A stretch of DNA of 64,000 nucleotides from Saitoella complicata NRRL Y-17804 (Eukaryota > Ascomycota > Saitoellomycetes > Saitoellales > Saitoellaceae). The position numbers and the translations under genes were made by a program. The stretch's first letter is position 1; the number at the start of each line of letters is the position of its first letter. Location of the stretch: NCBI RefSeq assembly GCF_001661265.1, contig NW_017566993.1, forward strand, positions 434,001-498,000, given 5' to 3'. Below, one piece after another: positions 1 through 11,556 of the stretch. The notes under the pieces are model-generated. The model ran no database searches. It was not told the origin of the DNA and saw nothing but the letters and a program-made list of their open reading frames with translations.

Positions 1-73
1 CGGCCTTAAATTCAAACTACTCCCTAACCCCGAAATCGAGGTCGTCCTACTCCCTCGTTCCCTGGTAGCGTGA
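1..73 (+). CDS. possible 3' end of a gene cut by the window edge
   Basis: A short open frame enters from base 2 and ends at a TGA at 71-73. It reads as an alternating hydrophobic and acidic tail, with KFKLLPNPEIEVVLLP in the middle, which looks like the end of a folded protein. It is too short to assign a family. The same frame stays open after the TGA up to 547, so an unseen intron is also possible. Weakly supported. Confidence 0.3.
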   Translation, partial: GLKFKLLPNPEIEVVLLPRSLVA

Positions 74-1202
74 TCCGTAGTTGTCGATGTAGTATACAGC
101 GATGACCCCGTTCGACTCAGCGACGCAGAGACAGAAGCACTAGCGGATGATCCACTCCGCCTCCTCAACCCCTGTATCCACCCCGTCGTCGAGTTCTGCG
201 TCTGCGCACTAACCGGCGGACTCGGCGTCGGCGTCGGTGTCGATGTCGATGTCGCGCGTTTGTGGCCCTGGGTTGACCATGCTGTTGATGCGCCTGAGTA
301 TGCGAAGGAGTGCGTGGGACTGGAGGGTGGAGCGGGATCGATGATGATGTGTCGCGGGGATGAGCGGGAGAGGGAGACGACGCGGCGGGGCATTGCTTGG
401 TTATTGGCGGGGTGTATACTGGTGACAGGTGGTTGTGGGAATGTATGCGCCACGACTTTCGAGTGTGAGAGACGCGGTTTTGGTGATGGTATGAATGCGC
501 TCCGTTCGCAAGACTGCTGTTGTCGTACAGGAATAGGGGCCGTGTAGAGGTCGGTGAAGTAGACACGCGAAGAGCGGGATAAATGCACCGTACCGAACCC
601 GTCAGCTGATCGCAAGATACTTCGGCTGTCGTTGCCGCGTCCTCAAAGCTTATGTATTCGTATTCGTAGTCAAGATGAATGCGCTGTCCTCAAACAGCTG
701 TTGAGCTTTGTAAGGAAGAAGGGGGAGTCGGACTTGTGTTTGTATTCTTCTGGGTGTCGATCATGATGTTACCCCAAATCCCGCGCGAGGTGATTTCGGT
801 AGCGGCACGTCAGTTAGGATTCGCGGGGAACATTGCACGAGCTTACATAGAGCTCATCGGGATCGGAGGAAGTGAAGGGATGGATTGAGTGAGCGATTGG
901 GTTTTGCTCAGTGGTCCCCTACCGGTCATGATCGCGCGACACTCGAGGCAAGGAGCACCCTTCGCCGGCCGCCAGCCAGCTCGACACCGTTTGGTCACCA
1001 AACCAATTCTGCCTGCCATCAGCAGCTCGGGTCAACTCACCGCAGATCCTTCCCCCATCGAACACCGCATCGGTTTCTGGAAGCTCGAGCGCGGCCATCG
1101 ATTCCGACATGACGTCACCCGCCTCCCCCGCGGACGCGCCGCACCGCCCTGGTACGCGCACCACTCGACATGCCCGCTCGTGACTGCTGTGCACCCGTCG
1201 CG
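74..1202. other. stretch without a convincing gene
   Basis: About 1.1 kb before VPS28. One plus-strand frame stays open from 74 to 547 (no ATG before 260) and includes a coding-like part near 110-170, but then becomes low-complexity (GVGVGVDVDV) and Cys-rich, and resembles no family I know. Overlapping minus-strand frames are His/Arg/Pro-rich shadows. The last 200 bases are presumably the VPS28 promoter; I see no clear TATA box. Confidence 0.5.
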
Positions 1203-2075
1203 ATGTCCTACTACACCGGCATCACAGAACCCGCCCGTCCAGCCTCCGCTCCCCTCCCCCTCACCGACCCCGTCAAACTCTGGACAACCCCCACCGACCG
1301 CGACCTCCACCACGACCTCGCAGAACTATACTCCCTCCTCCTCTCCCTCGAATTCCTCGAGAAAGCGTACGTACGCGACCAGGTGAGTGAGGAAGAATAC
1401 GAACGGAATTGCGTACGGCTGTTGGGGCAGTGGGGGACGTTGTTGAAGAGTGAGGCTGTGAAAGGGGCGTTTGGGGATTTGGAGGGGTTTATGGGGAAGT
1501 ATAGGGTTCGCACATCCCTCTCAGGTTAGGGATTGGCTGACGAGGGTGGGGGCGAACAGATATCTGCACCAGCCGCTGCGTACCGTATCTCCACCGGTGT
1601 CCCCGCGAGCTTTGAACACGCCCCCGCTCCTCCCGTGCCCGAAGTATCCACATCCACCCCTCAGACTTTGTCTTCTTCAAACACCGCGGGGAGTGGAGGA
1701 GGAGGAGGAGGAGGCGTACAAGGCCCAAACCCACAAAAAGTCGCGAGCGCGGTACAGAACTTCATCACTTTCCTCGACGCCCTAAAACTCTCCTACCGCG
1801 CAAAAGACCAACTCCACCCTCTGTTGTCCGACCTCATCCAATCCGTTGATGCCGTCATACCTCCTCACACTGGTGCCCAATCATCTTCCAGCACAGAAGG
1901 GGCAGAAGGCCAGGGAGGAGCAAGGCCATTTGAAGGTCGAGGCAAGATCCTGTATTGGCTAATCGAGTTAAATAAGATGAAAGCGAGTGATGAGTGTTCG
2001 GAGGAACAGGTTAGGCAGATGATGTTTGATATTGAGGGTGTGTATGGGGAGTTTTTTAGGAGGTTGTCCGGGTGA
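1203..2075 (+). CDS. VPS28: ESCRT-I subunit Vps28
   Basis: Two exons, 1203-1505 and 1560-2075, give a 272-aa protein; the intron is 54 nt. Vps28 is the small subunit of ESCRT-I, which binds Vps23 through its N-terminal part and ESCRT-II through its C-terminal four-helix domain, and sorts ubiquitinated cargo into multivesicular endosomes. The N-terminal half carries the family pattern LEKAYVRDQVSEEEYERNC followed by a KYR block. The second exon starts in a P-A-A-A-Y-R-I segment equivalent to the family's CPAALERI. A Gly-run linker (around residues 150-155) precedes the C-terminal domain, which has DALKLSYRAKDQLHPLLSDL and ends GVYGEFFRRLSG. Length is slightly above the usual 220-245 aa because of that linker. 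The ATG is the first in frame and begins the conserved N-terminus. Confidence 0.95.
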
Positions 2076-2282
2076 GGAGTACGGGCAGAGAGGAAGATGG
2101 GAAACTTGATCGGTGTATTTCAATTCTATCGACTCCAGGTTCCTCCACCGCGATGCCCAAGACTCCGCCAAACGCGCACTGCGTCACCGGCTGCGAACCC
2201 CTGCATCCCGCCCACGAACCTTAACCATACAGCCCAGCTCTCGCAAGACACCGTCACTCTCACTCCTTAGGGAAATAATACC

Positions 2283-3004
2283 ATGTCACTCTCAGCACAA
2301 TGCCCCGCCTACGCCCCATTCTTCGGCTTCTCCGGCGTAGCTGCTGCGATGATTTTTAGCTGTGGGTCCTCCTATCCTCCTCATCCCACCCCGAGACGAG
2401 TTTCATGGATGAACAGACTGGCTAATGCAAGAGTGGTAGCGATGGGCGCAGCATACGGTACTGCGAAGGCTGGAATCGGAATCGCGGGTATGGGAACGTT
2501 TAAGCCAGAGCTGATCATGAAGAGTTTGATCCCGGTCGTCATGAGTGGTATTATCGCCGTAAGTCTCCACTCTCCCTGTTCTTCCCCAAAGAGATCATAT
2601 CCTAATCATTTCCTCGACAGGTCTACGGCCTTGTCATCGCAGTCCTAATCGCCGGCGAACTATCTCCAACCGAACCCTACTCCCTCTTCAACGGCTTCGT
2701 CCACATGGCCGCTGGACTCTGTGTCGGCCTCACTGGGTTAGCGGCTGGGTGGACGATTGGCATTGTTGGGGATATGGGGGTGAGGAGTTATTTGTTGCAG
2801 CCGAGGATTTTTGTTAGTATGGTTTTGGGTGAGTACTTGTCTAAAAAAAAAAAAACCGCGGTGGCTAGATGAGGCGGGACTGGGGGCAGTGGGAGCAGAG
2901 GGCTAACGGTGTGTGTTGCAGTGCTTATTTTTGCGGAAGTGTTGGGGTTGTATGGGTTGATTGTGGGACTGATCTTGAATACGAAGGGGACGAGTGACTG
3001 CTGA
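2283..3004 (+). CDS. VMA11: V-ATPase V0 proteolipid subunit c'
   Basis: Four exons (2283-2361, 2440-2558, 2621-2828, 2922-3004) encode 162 aa. This is a ring proteolipid of the vacuolar proton pump with four membrane helices. It matches the fungus-specific c' subunit Vma11 rather than Vma3: the loop after helix 1 reads [19 protein letters not shown] and the second loop has [15 protein letters not shown], both Vma11 hallmarks. Helix 4 has [18 protein letters not shown], with the proton-carrying Glu in FAEVLG. Introns end in clear acceptors (tggtag, cgacag, ttgcag) and contain gctaat, cctaat or gctaac branch sites. The protein ends KGTSDC. It converges on RSM27, whose stop lies 232 bases beyond. 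Confidence 0.96.
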
Positions 3005-3236
3005 GCTCGATCGTGATCGGCATGACCGTACCGTGAGGAACGAAGACCGGCGGGATTCGTCGTAACGTCCAGAAAGAAAATACACATTCTGAATACCAGA
3101 AACCCTTACCGTAAGCTCGTTCATTCACGGCTTTACCTCCTTTGTATCGTACCCATGCCATATCCCAAACACAAAAGAAATCGAAAAAAGATGCCCAACA
3201 ACGCCAAATGATGAAATTCCCAGTAATGATCGCAGG

Positions 3237-3679
3237 TTAACGCTTCTTTCCGGACGTCGCACGCTTTCCTTGTCCCTTCTTCGGGGGTCCCTTTCCACGT
3301 CTCCTCCGTCTAAATGACAAGCACATAATCAATACAAACTCTTCACATAAAACTCCGAGTGAAAGGGGGATACATACACCTCGTTCTCCTTAATCCGCTG
3401 TTCTTCCGCCAAATTGACCATAGGATTCCCAATCCCTCGCTCATCAACAGTGCCATTCTCGATCATCCCCGCCCGCATCTTATTGAAATCCCTGACGAAT
3501 TTAGCAACGGTGATATTCGTCCTGACGTAGTAATCCGACACCGTGGGTCCCTTGAGTCGTTGTCTGAGGATTTTGTTTCCGGTTCGTGCGTTGGTTGGGT
3601 TGAATGTCGTCATGAAGATCTGAGATGCACTTTTCTGGAGAGCGTGGAGCCGCTTCATCGCTGGTGGGACGAGGACCAT
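3237..3679 (-). CDS. RSM27: mitochondrial small-subunit ribosomal protein mS33
   Basis: Exons 3378-3679 and 3237-3309 (minus) encode 124 aa; the 68-nt intron has a perfect gtatgt donor. Family: mitochondrial ribosomal protein S33 / Rsm27, a component of the small mitoribosomal subunit. Signature residues are the N-terminal LQKSASQIFMTTFNPTNART block and the central GPTVSDYYVR segment. The short second exon encodes the basic tail RRRRGKGPPKKGQGKR, which the first exon alone would miss. The ATG at 3679 gives the usual length; in-frame codons upstream (to 3874) do not resemble the family. It is divergent from the Sec61-beta gene. Confidence 0.9.
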
Positions 3680-4040
3680 CTTTGCCCTTGGTTGCGACGT
3701 TCTGTACGTCCGGTCGGAGGTGAGCTGGATGCGCAGGCCGAAACGTCGACGTGGCTGGGACGCGCTACTGCCAGCACGTACGGACGCGGAGTACCATACG
3801 TACAGCGAAACAGAGCATACAACCCTCGAGTAATCGATCAGAAACAAGCAGAAATGGTACGTGTAATTGGTCATTGGGAGACGAGTGACGGTTTAGGTGA
3901 CGTGGGTAAAGTTGCGGTTGTGCGGTGAGTGTGCGGGTCGCCTGGAATGGATCAATCAAGGTTCCAAGGGCTGGGGCATTGGATGGTCAGCGCACGTTCG
4001 TGAAGCTTCGTTCGAGTACGAGGTTGTCTGGCTCTCGAGG

Positions 4041-4517
4041 ATGAACGTGTACGCTCGCTTGCCTAGTCATCCATCGCTGCTGCTCACACACACCGCAACC
4101 GCACCACCCCTCCCCTCCCTCTCTTCCCCCAAACCAGTGCTAACACCACCCAGTCCTCCCCATCAGCCTCAACCACATCCTCCCGCCCCTCCTCCCCCCC
4201 TCCCCCCGGCGGCGCCCGCAACATCATTCGCCGCCGCGCAACTCAAGAAGCCAAAGCCGCGAACGAGAACCGTCGTCCGGCTGGAACGAGGGCTGCAGGT
4301 GCTGGTGGTAGTACGCAGACGATGTTGAAGTTGTATACTGAAGAGGGAGTTGGGTTGAAAGTGTGAGTACTCGATGCTTAGGTGTTGGGGGTGAAGGCTA
4401 ATGTGTGGGTGTGTGTTTAGTGACCCCGTTGTGGTTTTGGTCATTTCGCTTGGGTTCATTGCGTCTGTTTTCGCTTTGCACATAATCTCCAAGTTGGCGA
4501 GGAAGTTCTCCGCATAA
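4041..4517 (+). CDS. SBH1: Sec61 translocon beta subunit (Sbh1 type)
   Basis: Tail-anchored subunit of the ER protein-conducting channel. The secure part is 4154-4362 joined to 4421-4517. It encodes a Ser/Pro-rich cytosolic N-terminus, PGGARNIIRRRATQEAK, then AGTRAAGAGGSTQTMLKLYT, then a single C-terminal membrane helix (VVVLVISLGFIASVFALHII) with a short lumenal tail. The second intron, 4363-4420, splits the codon before DPVVV and has a ggctaat branch. No ATG lies in frame in the second exon. I infer a 6-nt first exon (ATG AAC at 4041-4046), with an intron to the acceptor at 4151-4153 preceded by a tgctaac branch. That gives 103 aa, the normal size. The first exon is the uncertain part. Confidence 0.85.
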
Positions 4518-5217
4518 GGGGTGATGATGGAGGAATTTGCTGCGTGAGGAACGAGACGTTACGGAAGGTGAAGAGAAGGAGTCATGTGGGGCACTGGTGC
4601 TGAATTGGGAAGCAGCAAGTTAGAAGCGGACGTGGGACGCATAGGAGGTGAAGAAGTGGGTCGTGATTTTTTCTTGGATTTGTCTGTTACAACTGCAGCG
4701 GCTGGAGGTGGCGCATCGTCTCGATGGGTCTACGAGCGAAAAGGAAGTGGAGGAAGCCTGTCTACTGTGGTGCTTTGGGAGCAGGTTGTCTGAATATACC
4801 ATCATCTACTATTGACCTTCGTTTGACGACTTTTTCTCCACCCGCGGCATAGGCGGATCCTTACAGAGGACGATTGCGAGAACCGGTGGATCGTGATGCC
4901 CCATGGTTCGCATGTCCGATGCCCGACGATGTACAGCTGTACAGGTTCCCGTGCACGTCGAGAGGTCAAACGGTAATTAGGCAGAATCAGATCTCCGCTT
5001 TCAACATTCCGGTCCCCTTCACCTTCGCCGGTTAAATCTGCTTTAGCCAGGTCGCGATGATCGGCGTCACCGCGCTCGCTCGGTCTGTTCTCGCTGGTGC
5101 GCTCGGGAGGACCTTCCCCGCCCTTCCACCACCATCATAGCCTAAATCGTCCTCTATAAAGACCTGTGCTCCTGCTCTTCTGACCCAGCCAACCGCACAC
5201 GAACCAGTACACTCATC
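4518..5217. other. intergenic, promoter of the aldo-keto reductase gene
   Basis: No supported gene in 700 bases. The right end is the promoter of the xylose reductase gene, with a TATA box at 5155. Several CG-rich stretches near 5040-5130 could hold regulator sites, but I cannot name one. Confidence 0.5.
5155..5160 (+). promoter_or_regulatory. TATA box of the xylose reductase gene
   Basis: TATAAA lies 58 bases before the reductase start codon, a normal position for a fungal TATA promoter and typical of regulated metabolic genes. Confidence 0.6.
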
Positions 5218-6326
5218 ATGGTTGCCCACGCCCCCACCGTCAAGCTCGCTCCCTCCGGCCAGGAAATGCCCCTCGTCGGTTTCGGACTCTGGAAGGTCAA
5301 TAACGACACTTGTGCCGATACGGTCTACAATGCTATCAAGCACGGTTACCGTTTGTTTGATGGTGCTTGTGATTATGGGAATGAGAAGGAGGCTGGAGAG
5401 GGTATTCGCCGTGCGATTAAGGATGGGTTGGTGAAGAGGGAGGAGATTTTCTTGACTTCTAAGGTGAGTTTTGATTGATCTATGGGGTGTATGTGGGTTA
5501 AATTGGCTTGAACGAACGGGATCAGTTTTGCCGCATTCACACCGTTGTTGCTTGTTGTTATTGCAGATCACAAGGGTACTAACAACCTGATCATCAGCTC
5601 TGGAACACCTTCCACGCCAAAGAACACGTCAAGACCCTCTGCAAGAAGCAATTGGCTGACTACGGCCTCGACTACTTCGACCTCTTCCTCATCCATTTCC
5701 CCATCTCCCTCCAATACGTCGACCCAGCCACCGCCTACCCCCCCGGCTGGTCCACCCCCGAAGGCAAAACCATCACAGTCGACGTCCCCATCGCCGAAAC
5801 CTGGAAAGCAATGGAAGAATTGGTGAAGGAAGGCTTGGTCAAGAATATCGGTATCTCGAATTTCCAGGGGAGTTTGATCTTGGATTTGTTGAGGGTTGCG
5901 GAGGTTAAGCCTGCTGTGTTGCAGATTGAGCACCATCCTTACCTTACCCAGGAAGCGCTCGTGCAGTTGTGTAAGCAGCATGAGATTGCCGTCACTGCGT
6001 ACTCCTCTTTCGGTCCCATGTCATACATGGAACTCGATTTCGAGTCCGCGCAGAAATGCCCTCCCCTCCTCGAACACGACATCATCAAGAAGATCGCGTC
6101 AGCCCACTCGAAGACCCCGGCTCAGGTTTTGTTGCGTTGGGCTACCCAGCGTGGGGTTGCGGTTATTCCAAAGTCGAACAACCCGGAGAGGTTGGAGCAG
6201 AATTTGGATTGTTGCTCGTTTGAGTTGACCGAGGAGGAGGTTAAGCAGATTTCGGGGTTGAACCAGGGTGTCCGTTTCAACAACCCTGCTGATTACCTCA
6301 ACCCTCCTATTGCCATCTTTGCTTAA
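5218..6326 (+). CDS. XYL1: xylose reductase-type aldo-keto reductase
   Basis: Two exons, 5218-5463 and 5598-6326, encode 324 aa. It is a cytosolic AKR2-family NAD(P)H-dependent aldose reductase that reduces D-xylose to xylitol, and often glucose or arabinose. The sequence shows the catalytic Tyr in [14 protein letters not shown] (about residue 52), the IHFPI segment carrying the active-site His, and the C-terminal cofactor motif [13 protein letters not shown]. The KSN context is that of dual or NADPH-preferring xylose reductases. The intron (134 nt) interrupts the SK-LWN motif and is longer than most here. The protein ends [16 protein letters not shown], very close to known xylose reductases. 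A xylitol/sorbitol dehydrogenase gene lies 51 kb away in the same window, which fits a role in pentose or polyol metabolism. Confidence 0.92.
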
Positions 6327-7186
6327 GGAGGCTGTTAGGCCGACTTCGACTTGGAGGCATGAGTTGGCTATTGTTGGTTGAAAAAGTGTGGGGTGTATGA
6401 GTATGATGCTTGCTCTTTACGAGCGCCTGATTGACACATTATGAGAGTACCCATAGGATAAGGGTCGTCGTGCACGGCTTTGTTTTGTACGATGGCCATT
6501 GAATAAATTCCTTTGTACTACACACTATCCTCTGTGATTCGATTCGTTGCAATCTATTGTCACCTGTAGAATGCTGTAGAATGTAGATGGCGTGTGCGTT
6601 AGGTGTTGTCCTTGGCTGCGTGCGGTTGCGATACCGGGTCCGGGGAACATGGTCACGTCAACCTTGAAAAACGCACATTTGTGGCATTTCAATTGCTTTC
6701 AAGTGTAGATACCGTAGGCCCCTGCGAACCTCTGCCATAAACACAGACCTCGTGACTGTCAAAGAGATTCAGAGATCCTTTAAGTACTATCTCTCATTAA
6801 AATTGGCCCGGGAATCGACTCGTACGCGTGGGCCGCGCAGGGGCATTGTGCTTTTGTTTCTTCATATACCCATGCCCTCTCATCTCTCAACACCATCGAC
6901 CCTTCACTTTTCAAGCTTTCTACCTAAGCGTGAGTCGTTTCTTCCGGTTTCCTTCCAGAGCTTACGAATCACCTGCTTCACATTTCAACGTTTGGAGATT
7001 CGAACGCACTTGAGTCCCACCCAAAACCTGCACAACTCACAGATTTATTTCCCGTATCACAGGGACGCCAATGATAGCCCGAAAATATTGCGAAATGTGC
7101 TGGGTACATCCAGATATCGGCCAAGCACGCGCTCCAGAGAAGGTTCAACGCAAGATTCCCACGCACCGGGCTGCCCTGACAAAACA
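6327..7186. other. intergenic between reductase gene and tRNA
   Basis: 860 bases with no supported gene. A T-rich 3' region follows the reductase stop. An open frame from 6752 runs straight over the tRNA on the other strand and has no protein-like features. Confidence 0.5.
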
Positions 7187-7257
7187 TGCATCGGCCGGGA
7201 GTCGAACCCGGGTCGCGCGCATGGCAAGCGCACATCATACCGTTGGACCACCGATGC
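7187..7257 (-). tRNA. tRNA-Gly (anticodon GCC)
   Basis: Read on the minus strand the gene starts GCATCGGTGG and ends CCCGGCCGATGC plus a discriminator A. The 7-bp acceptor stem GCATCGG/CCGATGC pairs perfectly. The anticodon arm is TGCGC-TTGCCAT-GCGCG, giving anticodon GCC. The B box GGGTTCGACTC is present in the T arm. A run of four T follows the 3' end within a few bases, as expected for Pol III termination. It is 71 nt and intronless, and is the only tRNA seen in the window. Confidence 0.95.
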
Positions 7258-7626
7258 TGGTTGTTGTTTCTCACGGTGACACAACAAATAATATTGTTGT
7301 TCAAATTCAGTCAGTCACGGGGAGTACATCCCGGGCGGTTGATCAACTTGTTCTCTGATCCTGAACCGAATGTGTGACTATCTAGCATATGATAGCTCGG
7401 AAGTCCCTATCCCCTTGGGCTGAGCGCCGTTGCTGTCTCTATGAAGCGATCATTGTATCGATACCCCCGAACCAGACGAAGCACCGCGGGGCGACGGGCA
7501 AAGCGAGATACGAAGCGAGTTGCCTTTGGAATATGTGGCAGCCATCCGGGTTGTAACGATAAACGTAAGAAGCTCACGAGAACTGCGCGGCCTGGGAGCC
7601 CGTCACTGGACTGTGTTGCTGCGCAC
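7258..7626. other. intergenic, no gene seen
   Basis: 370 bases between the tRNA 5' end and the stop of the Zn2Cys6 regulator gene. Open frames here are short and Arg-rich, with no family resemblance. Confidence 0.5.
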
Positions 7627-9689
7627 CTAATTCGGCTGCTCGGGCATCACCAAGCTCCAATCAATATGCATGCCCTGCAAAAAGTCGAATCCTTCCAGTC
7701 CAAAGTCACTTCCTAGATCCTCGAACGTAATCTCCGGGGAGGCTGCCCTTGTCGGCGCACGACTCGGGCCCACGTCAACCGCCAAGGCGTGCTCCAAACC
7801 TCTCAGAATGGCGCCCTCCAAGCGATTCCCAGCATAGCGCATAGGTTCACTGGCGTTCCCCATCAGTCGAAGAGACCATAAGTACCGATTTAATTTCTCC
7901 CTCCAATGCGCACGTTCAGACTCCGATCGCGCAGTCACGAGAAGTAATGTAACAAAAGACCCAATAAGGGAGAATATGAAGGGAGTGGTGAAGTACCAGA
8001 ACGCCTCAAGGTGGTCAGCACGCAGATTGACGACAAAGTCAATCGCCGCATCGGCTGTACGTCGTGCCAGATCGCGTGATTCTGTAAGGACTCGAGTATC
8101 ACGACAGACTGGTGGAAGCGCTGTAGAACGGATGATACGGCGGAGGAGAGTCATGCGTGTTCCGAAGTATGAAAGGTGAAGATAGCCTAGTCAAAAGCAT
8201 TAGCACGGAGGATCGCTTATGTTGGACAATGGCGGCCTACCGTTGGGGCTGAGGAGACGCATGCCCGAGGCCTCCATTCGCAGCTCATCTGGAAGCTCGG
8301 CATACCAGCCATCCAGCTTACCCAATACAGGCAATGCAGTAAGGTAAAGTTTGACCGTCTCCTGTTCAACGCTGCTCCTAACCGTGCTGTTCGTTTGCGT
8401 TAGCGCAATTCATCTTCATGACAAGACGCGGGTGCAACGTACTAGAACCCATGAAGAATATCCGCCGTGATCTGACTCAGCTTCACCATCTCCCGGTATT
8501 CTGTTAACCCTTGCCATACATTGGTACTTCCTTCTTCTGTAGCGATAGCTTGTGCGTTGTTCTCCAGTAGATCATCGAGCGTGATATCTCGCACCGCCCA
8601 ATCATCGTAATGGATGTGTGAGGGACGGCCATGGGCTGCCGCAGTCCATTTGTCTTGCATAAACAACGCCCAGGACAGTCTTTTCCGCAGTTTCTTCTCC
8701 CACGCAGGTATTGACCAACCTTCCGCGTCCAAGTGCAAACCCAGTGCCTCTCCAACGACAAGAAGCTGGGAAGTGCAAGACCGCGCATATGTATGATCTG
8801 GATTCAACGGGTCTTCAGGTTTGCATTGGAGAAAAAGTAGCATAGCCTGTACGCACGACAACTTTGGTCGGTGATAGGAGTTCTGTACCGCTTCGATGAC
8901 GAGTTTGCGGAGAGGAGCTGTATCTGGCTTGGAACGAATCCATAGTTCCCGGTCGTAATTGAACCAGTTCAACGCGAGCAGGTAAACTGCTCCCAGTAGT
9001 GCCGGCAAGACATGTTTATAGGACTTGTTGTATTCGCCGAGAAAGCGTTCCCGATCCAGCACTGGATATGACGGATGCGCGATGCGAAAGAAGAGATCTA
9101 CCAGCCGGGGTCCGTGCGGTTGTACGCACTGCTCAATCGCATCACTGAAGTACGCGTCCTGATCATGTCCTATCGCCTTGGTATCCGAAACCATATGGAA
9201 GGTCAACGGGTATTCCACTCCGTTGTCGCGTGCCAGCACTCGCCGAATCGCATGCGTTTCCATACGGAATTCGTGGTGTGCGGGATGATACGGCCTATGT
9301 CTCATCAAGATGGGTTCCATGTCGCTGCTGAGTCCATAGAGCTCGGAGAATTGATTGAAGATCAAGCCAAGGGAGTCATCCACATGTTCGGGCGCTGCCA
9401 CTCCTGTTTGCATGCCCGGAAGTGTCCGCACAGCAGCTGGCTCGACGGACATCTCCGAGGTTGCGCGAGCTCCTCCTTCCGTCGCCTTTCGCTTCTTCGT
9501 CCCCGGCCGCGGCGGCGGATCCAAGATCTTGGTACAATCGACTCTGGCAAAATGGCAAAGGACACACGACGTCGCGACGTCTTCGTACTGACAACGACGG
9601 CGCATGCGTCGACATCGATCACAAGCGCGGCCACCGTCGGCGGTTGTTCGAGTGATCGGTCTGGCTGTACTGGCGACACCGTCGGCCAT
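7627..9689 (-). CDS. Zn2Cys6 fungal transcription factor
   Basis: Three exons on the minus strand (8443-9689, 8241-8386, 7627-8186) encode 650 aa. Near residues 22-53 is a Gal4-type binuclear cluster with spacing C-x2-C-x6-C-x8-C-x2-C-x6-C, starting ACDRCRRMRRRC. It is followed by a basic KKRK patch. The middle carries the fungal_trans regulatory domain (YPVLDRERFLGEYN; RLSWALFMQDKW), typical of xylanolytic and sugar regulators. The ATG at 9689 directly precedes the cluster; earlier in-frame codons look like 5' leader. A hydrophobic run near FTTPFIFSLIGSFVTLLLV is usual for this domain, not a membrane anchor. It lies tandem with a sugar transporter gene and next to a GH32 gene, suggesting a pathway-specific activator; its target sugar is inference. 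Confidence 0.9.
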
Positions 9690-9948
9690 TCTTCTGGTTT
9701 CAAGGACAGGTTTGTTTGTTTGTCCGTACGCCGTGATGTTCAAAAACGTTTTTGAATCTGGGGTTGCGGGGGACCACTTGTGCAGGGCCACCAGACGTCC
9801 TCGTGAGCAAGATGACTTGACGAGTTGAGGGAGGAAGTTCAGGCAAATAAGTATTTTCATATATTTATTGATAAGACTCAAAATATGTCCTTCTTTCTCC
9901 CACAGTGTACACGGCGATCAAACCTACAGGGCGAGCACGAGATCGATC

Positions 9949-11556
9949 CTATGCCTTCGCGTACTCTACTCTCGTAACCCTCTCCTTCTCATCTTCCCTG
10001 CCACCCCAAGTCTCGTCATTATCCTTCTTCGCCTCGTCCATCTCCATGCCAATACCGCGGTACGGTCTCGCAACATCCCTCCACTTCCTCGCCGGCACTC
10101 CATCCACGAAAAACCTCTCGATCTCCTCCATGCTCCGTCCAGTGACCTCACCCACACAGAACCATACGTAACTCAAACTCACGAAACACAAGGCAGTGTA
10201 GATGAATCCGACTTTGGGTCCGAGGTCGGCGGAGTAGTAGAGGTAGGGAAGGGTGAAGACGGTGACCCAAACAGTAATCCAGAATGCTGCAACGGCGACG
10301 GCGTAGATCTTGTTCCGGTTGCGACCCACAGCCATTTCGGAGGCGATGGTCCAGCCGAGGGGACCCCACGCGAAGTTGAACGCGGTGATCTCGATAATGA
10401 CGAAGGAGATGATCACTTTGCCGAAAGCCGGACTGACGTCCGAGCCCGGGATGCCAAGGCATCCGACAATGAAGATCGATACAGTCATGATACCGGTCGT
10501 AATGAGGAGCAAAGGGCGGCGGGGCAGTTTATTGGCGAAGCAGACTGCAAGAAAAACGGTGACGACCTGAATGATGAACACGATTACGGTCATCATGAAA
10601 GGATCCTCGAGCCCAATCGCTTCGGCGAAAACAGTACCGAAGTAGTAGAACCACTGGATACCGTTGATCTGCTGTGCGATCAAAGCACCCGCGGAGAAGA
10701 GGGTCTTACGACGCTCAATAGGGTCACGGATCAAGTCCGACCACTTCGACTGTGCAGCGAGTTGCTGCTCCATCTCGACGGTTTCGCGAAGTGTAGCGAG
10801 TTCGGGGGAGGGATCATAGTCCTTCTTCTCCTTGTTTACAAGGAGCAAACTATCCCTGGCTTTCTCTTCTCGTCCACTACGAAGCAACCAACGCGGAGAC
10901 TCTGGGATCCACCACAGACCGGCGAGCATGATGATTGGGAAGATCAATTGCACTGCCATGGGCACACGGTATGCTACCGAACCATTGACGGTCGACATAC
11001 CGCGGTTAATGGCTGCCGCGATGATCTGGGAGATAGAGAGTACGAGTTGCCAGCACATGAGCAACGGGCCTCGAATCGCAGTCGGTGCAATTTCTCCAAT
11101 GTACAGAGGCGAAGTCGAAGAGAAACACCCAACACCATATCCCAAGATAATACGACCAACGATAACCATGACAACATGTCCCTCGGCCGCGACCTGAAGG
11201 ACAACACCGACAATGACGACAAGAGCTGCTGTCAAGAACGCGCCTTTGCGCCCAAAGAAGTCATTGATAGGTGCGGCGGTGAGCGAGCCAACGAGTTCCC
11301 CAACGTTGATCATGGATGTCATGAGTGAGAGCTCGGAGGGTGTGATCTCGTATCCGCCCGAAGAGGAGCGGGAGCCGAAATCGCGGATGAAGGAGTCCAT
11401 GGCAGAGACTCCCGTAAAGTAGACGCCATCATATCCTATGCATCCAAGTCAGTGTCGCTCATCGCAAGTGCACGAGAGTGGTATACCGTAAAGACACGCG
11501 CCGAGAGAGGCGAAGGCACAAAACAGCCAAGCGTAAGGGTGTTGGATCTTGAACAT
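9949..11556 (-). CDS. MFS sugar porter
   Basis: Exons 11487-11556 and 9949-11435 (minus) encode 518 aa. The first exon supplies MFKIQHPYAWLFCAFASLG and the first membrane helix; the 51-nt intron falls in the Y-G-Y-D-G-V motif at its end. Sugar-porter signatures: NDFFGRKG after helix 2, PESPRWLLRSGREEKA before the central loop, QQINGIQWFYYFGTVF in helix 7, and EVTGRSMEEIERFF after helix 12. About twelve hydrophobic segments are visible. It imports a mono- or disaccharide with protons at the plasma membrane. Divergent from a GH32 gene that lacks a signal peptide, so import of intact sucrose or a short fructan followed by internal hydrolysis is plausible. The substrate cannot be read from sequence. 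Confidence 0.92.

Noticed and set aside
6752-7279. 175-codon plus-strand frame over the tRNA-Gly
   Set aside because: It runs through the tRNA gene antisense and has no protein-like segment.
9868-11328. 486-codon plus-strand frame opposite the sugar transporter
   Set aside because: Antisense shadow of a clear transporter; composition is Asp/His/Arg-rich with no fold-like pattern.
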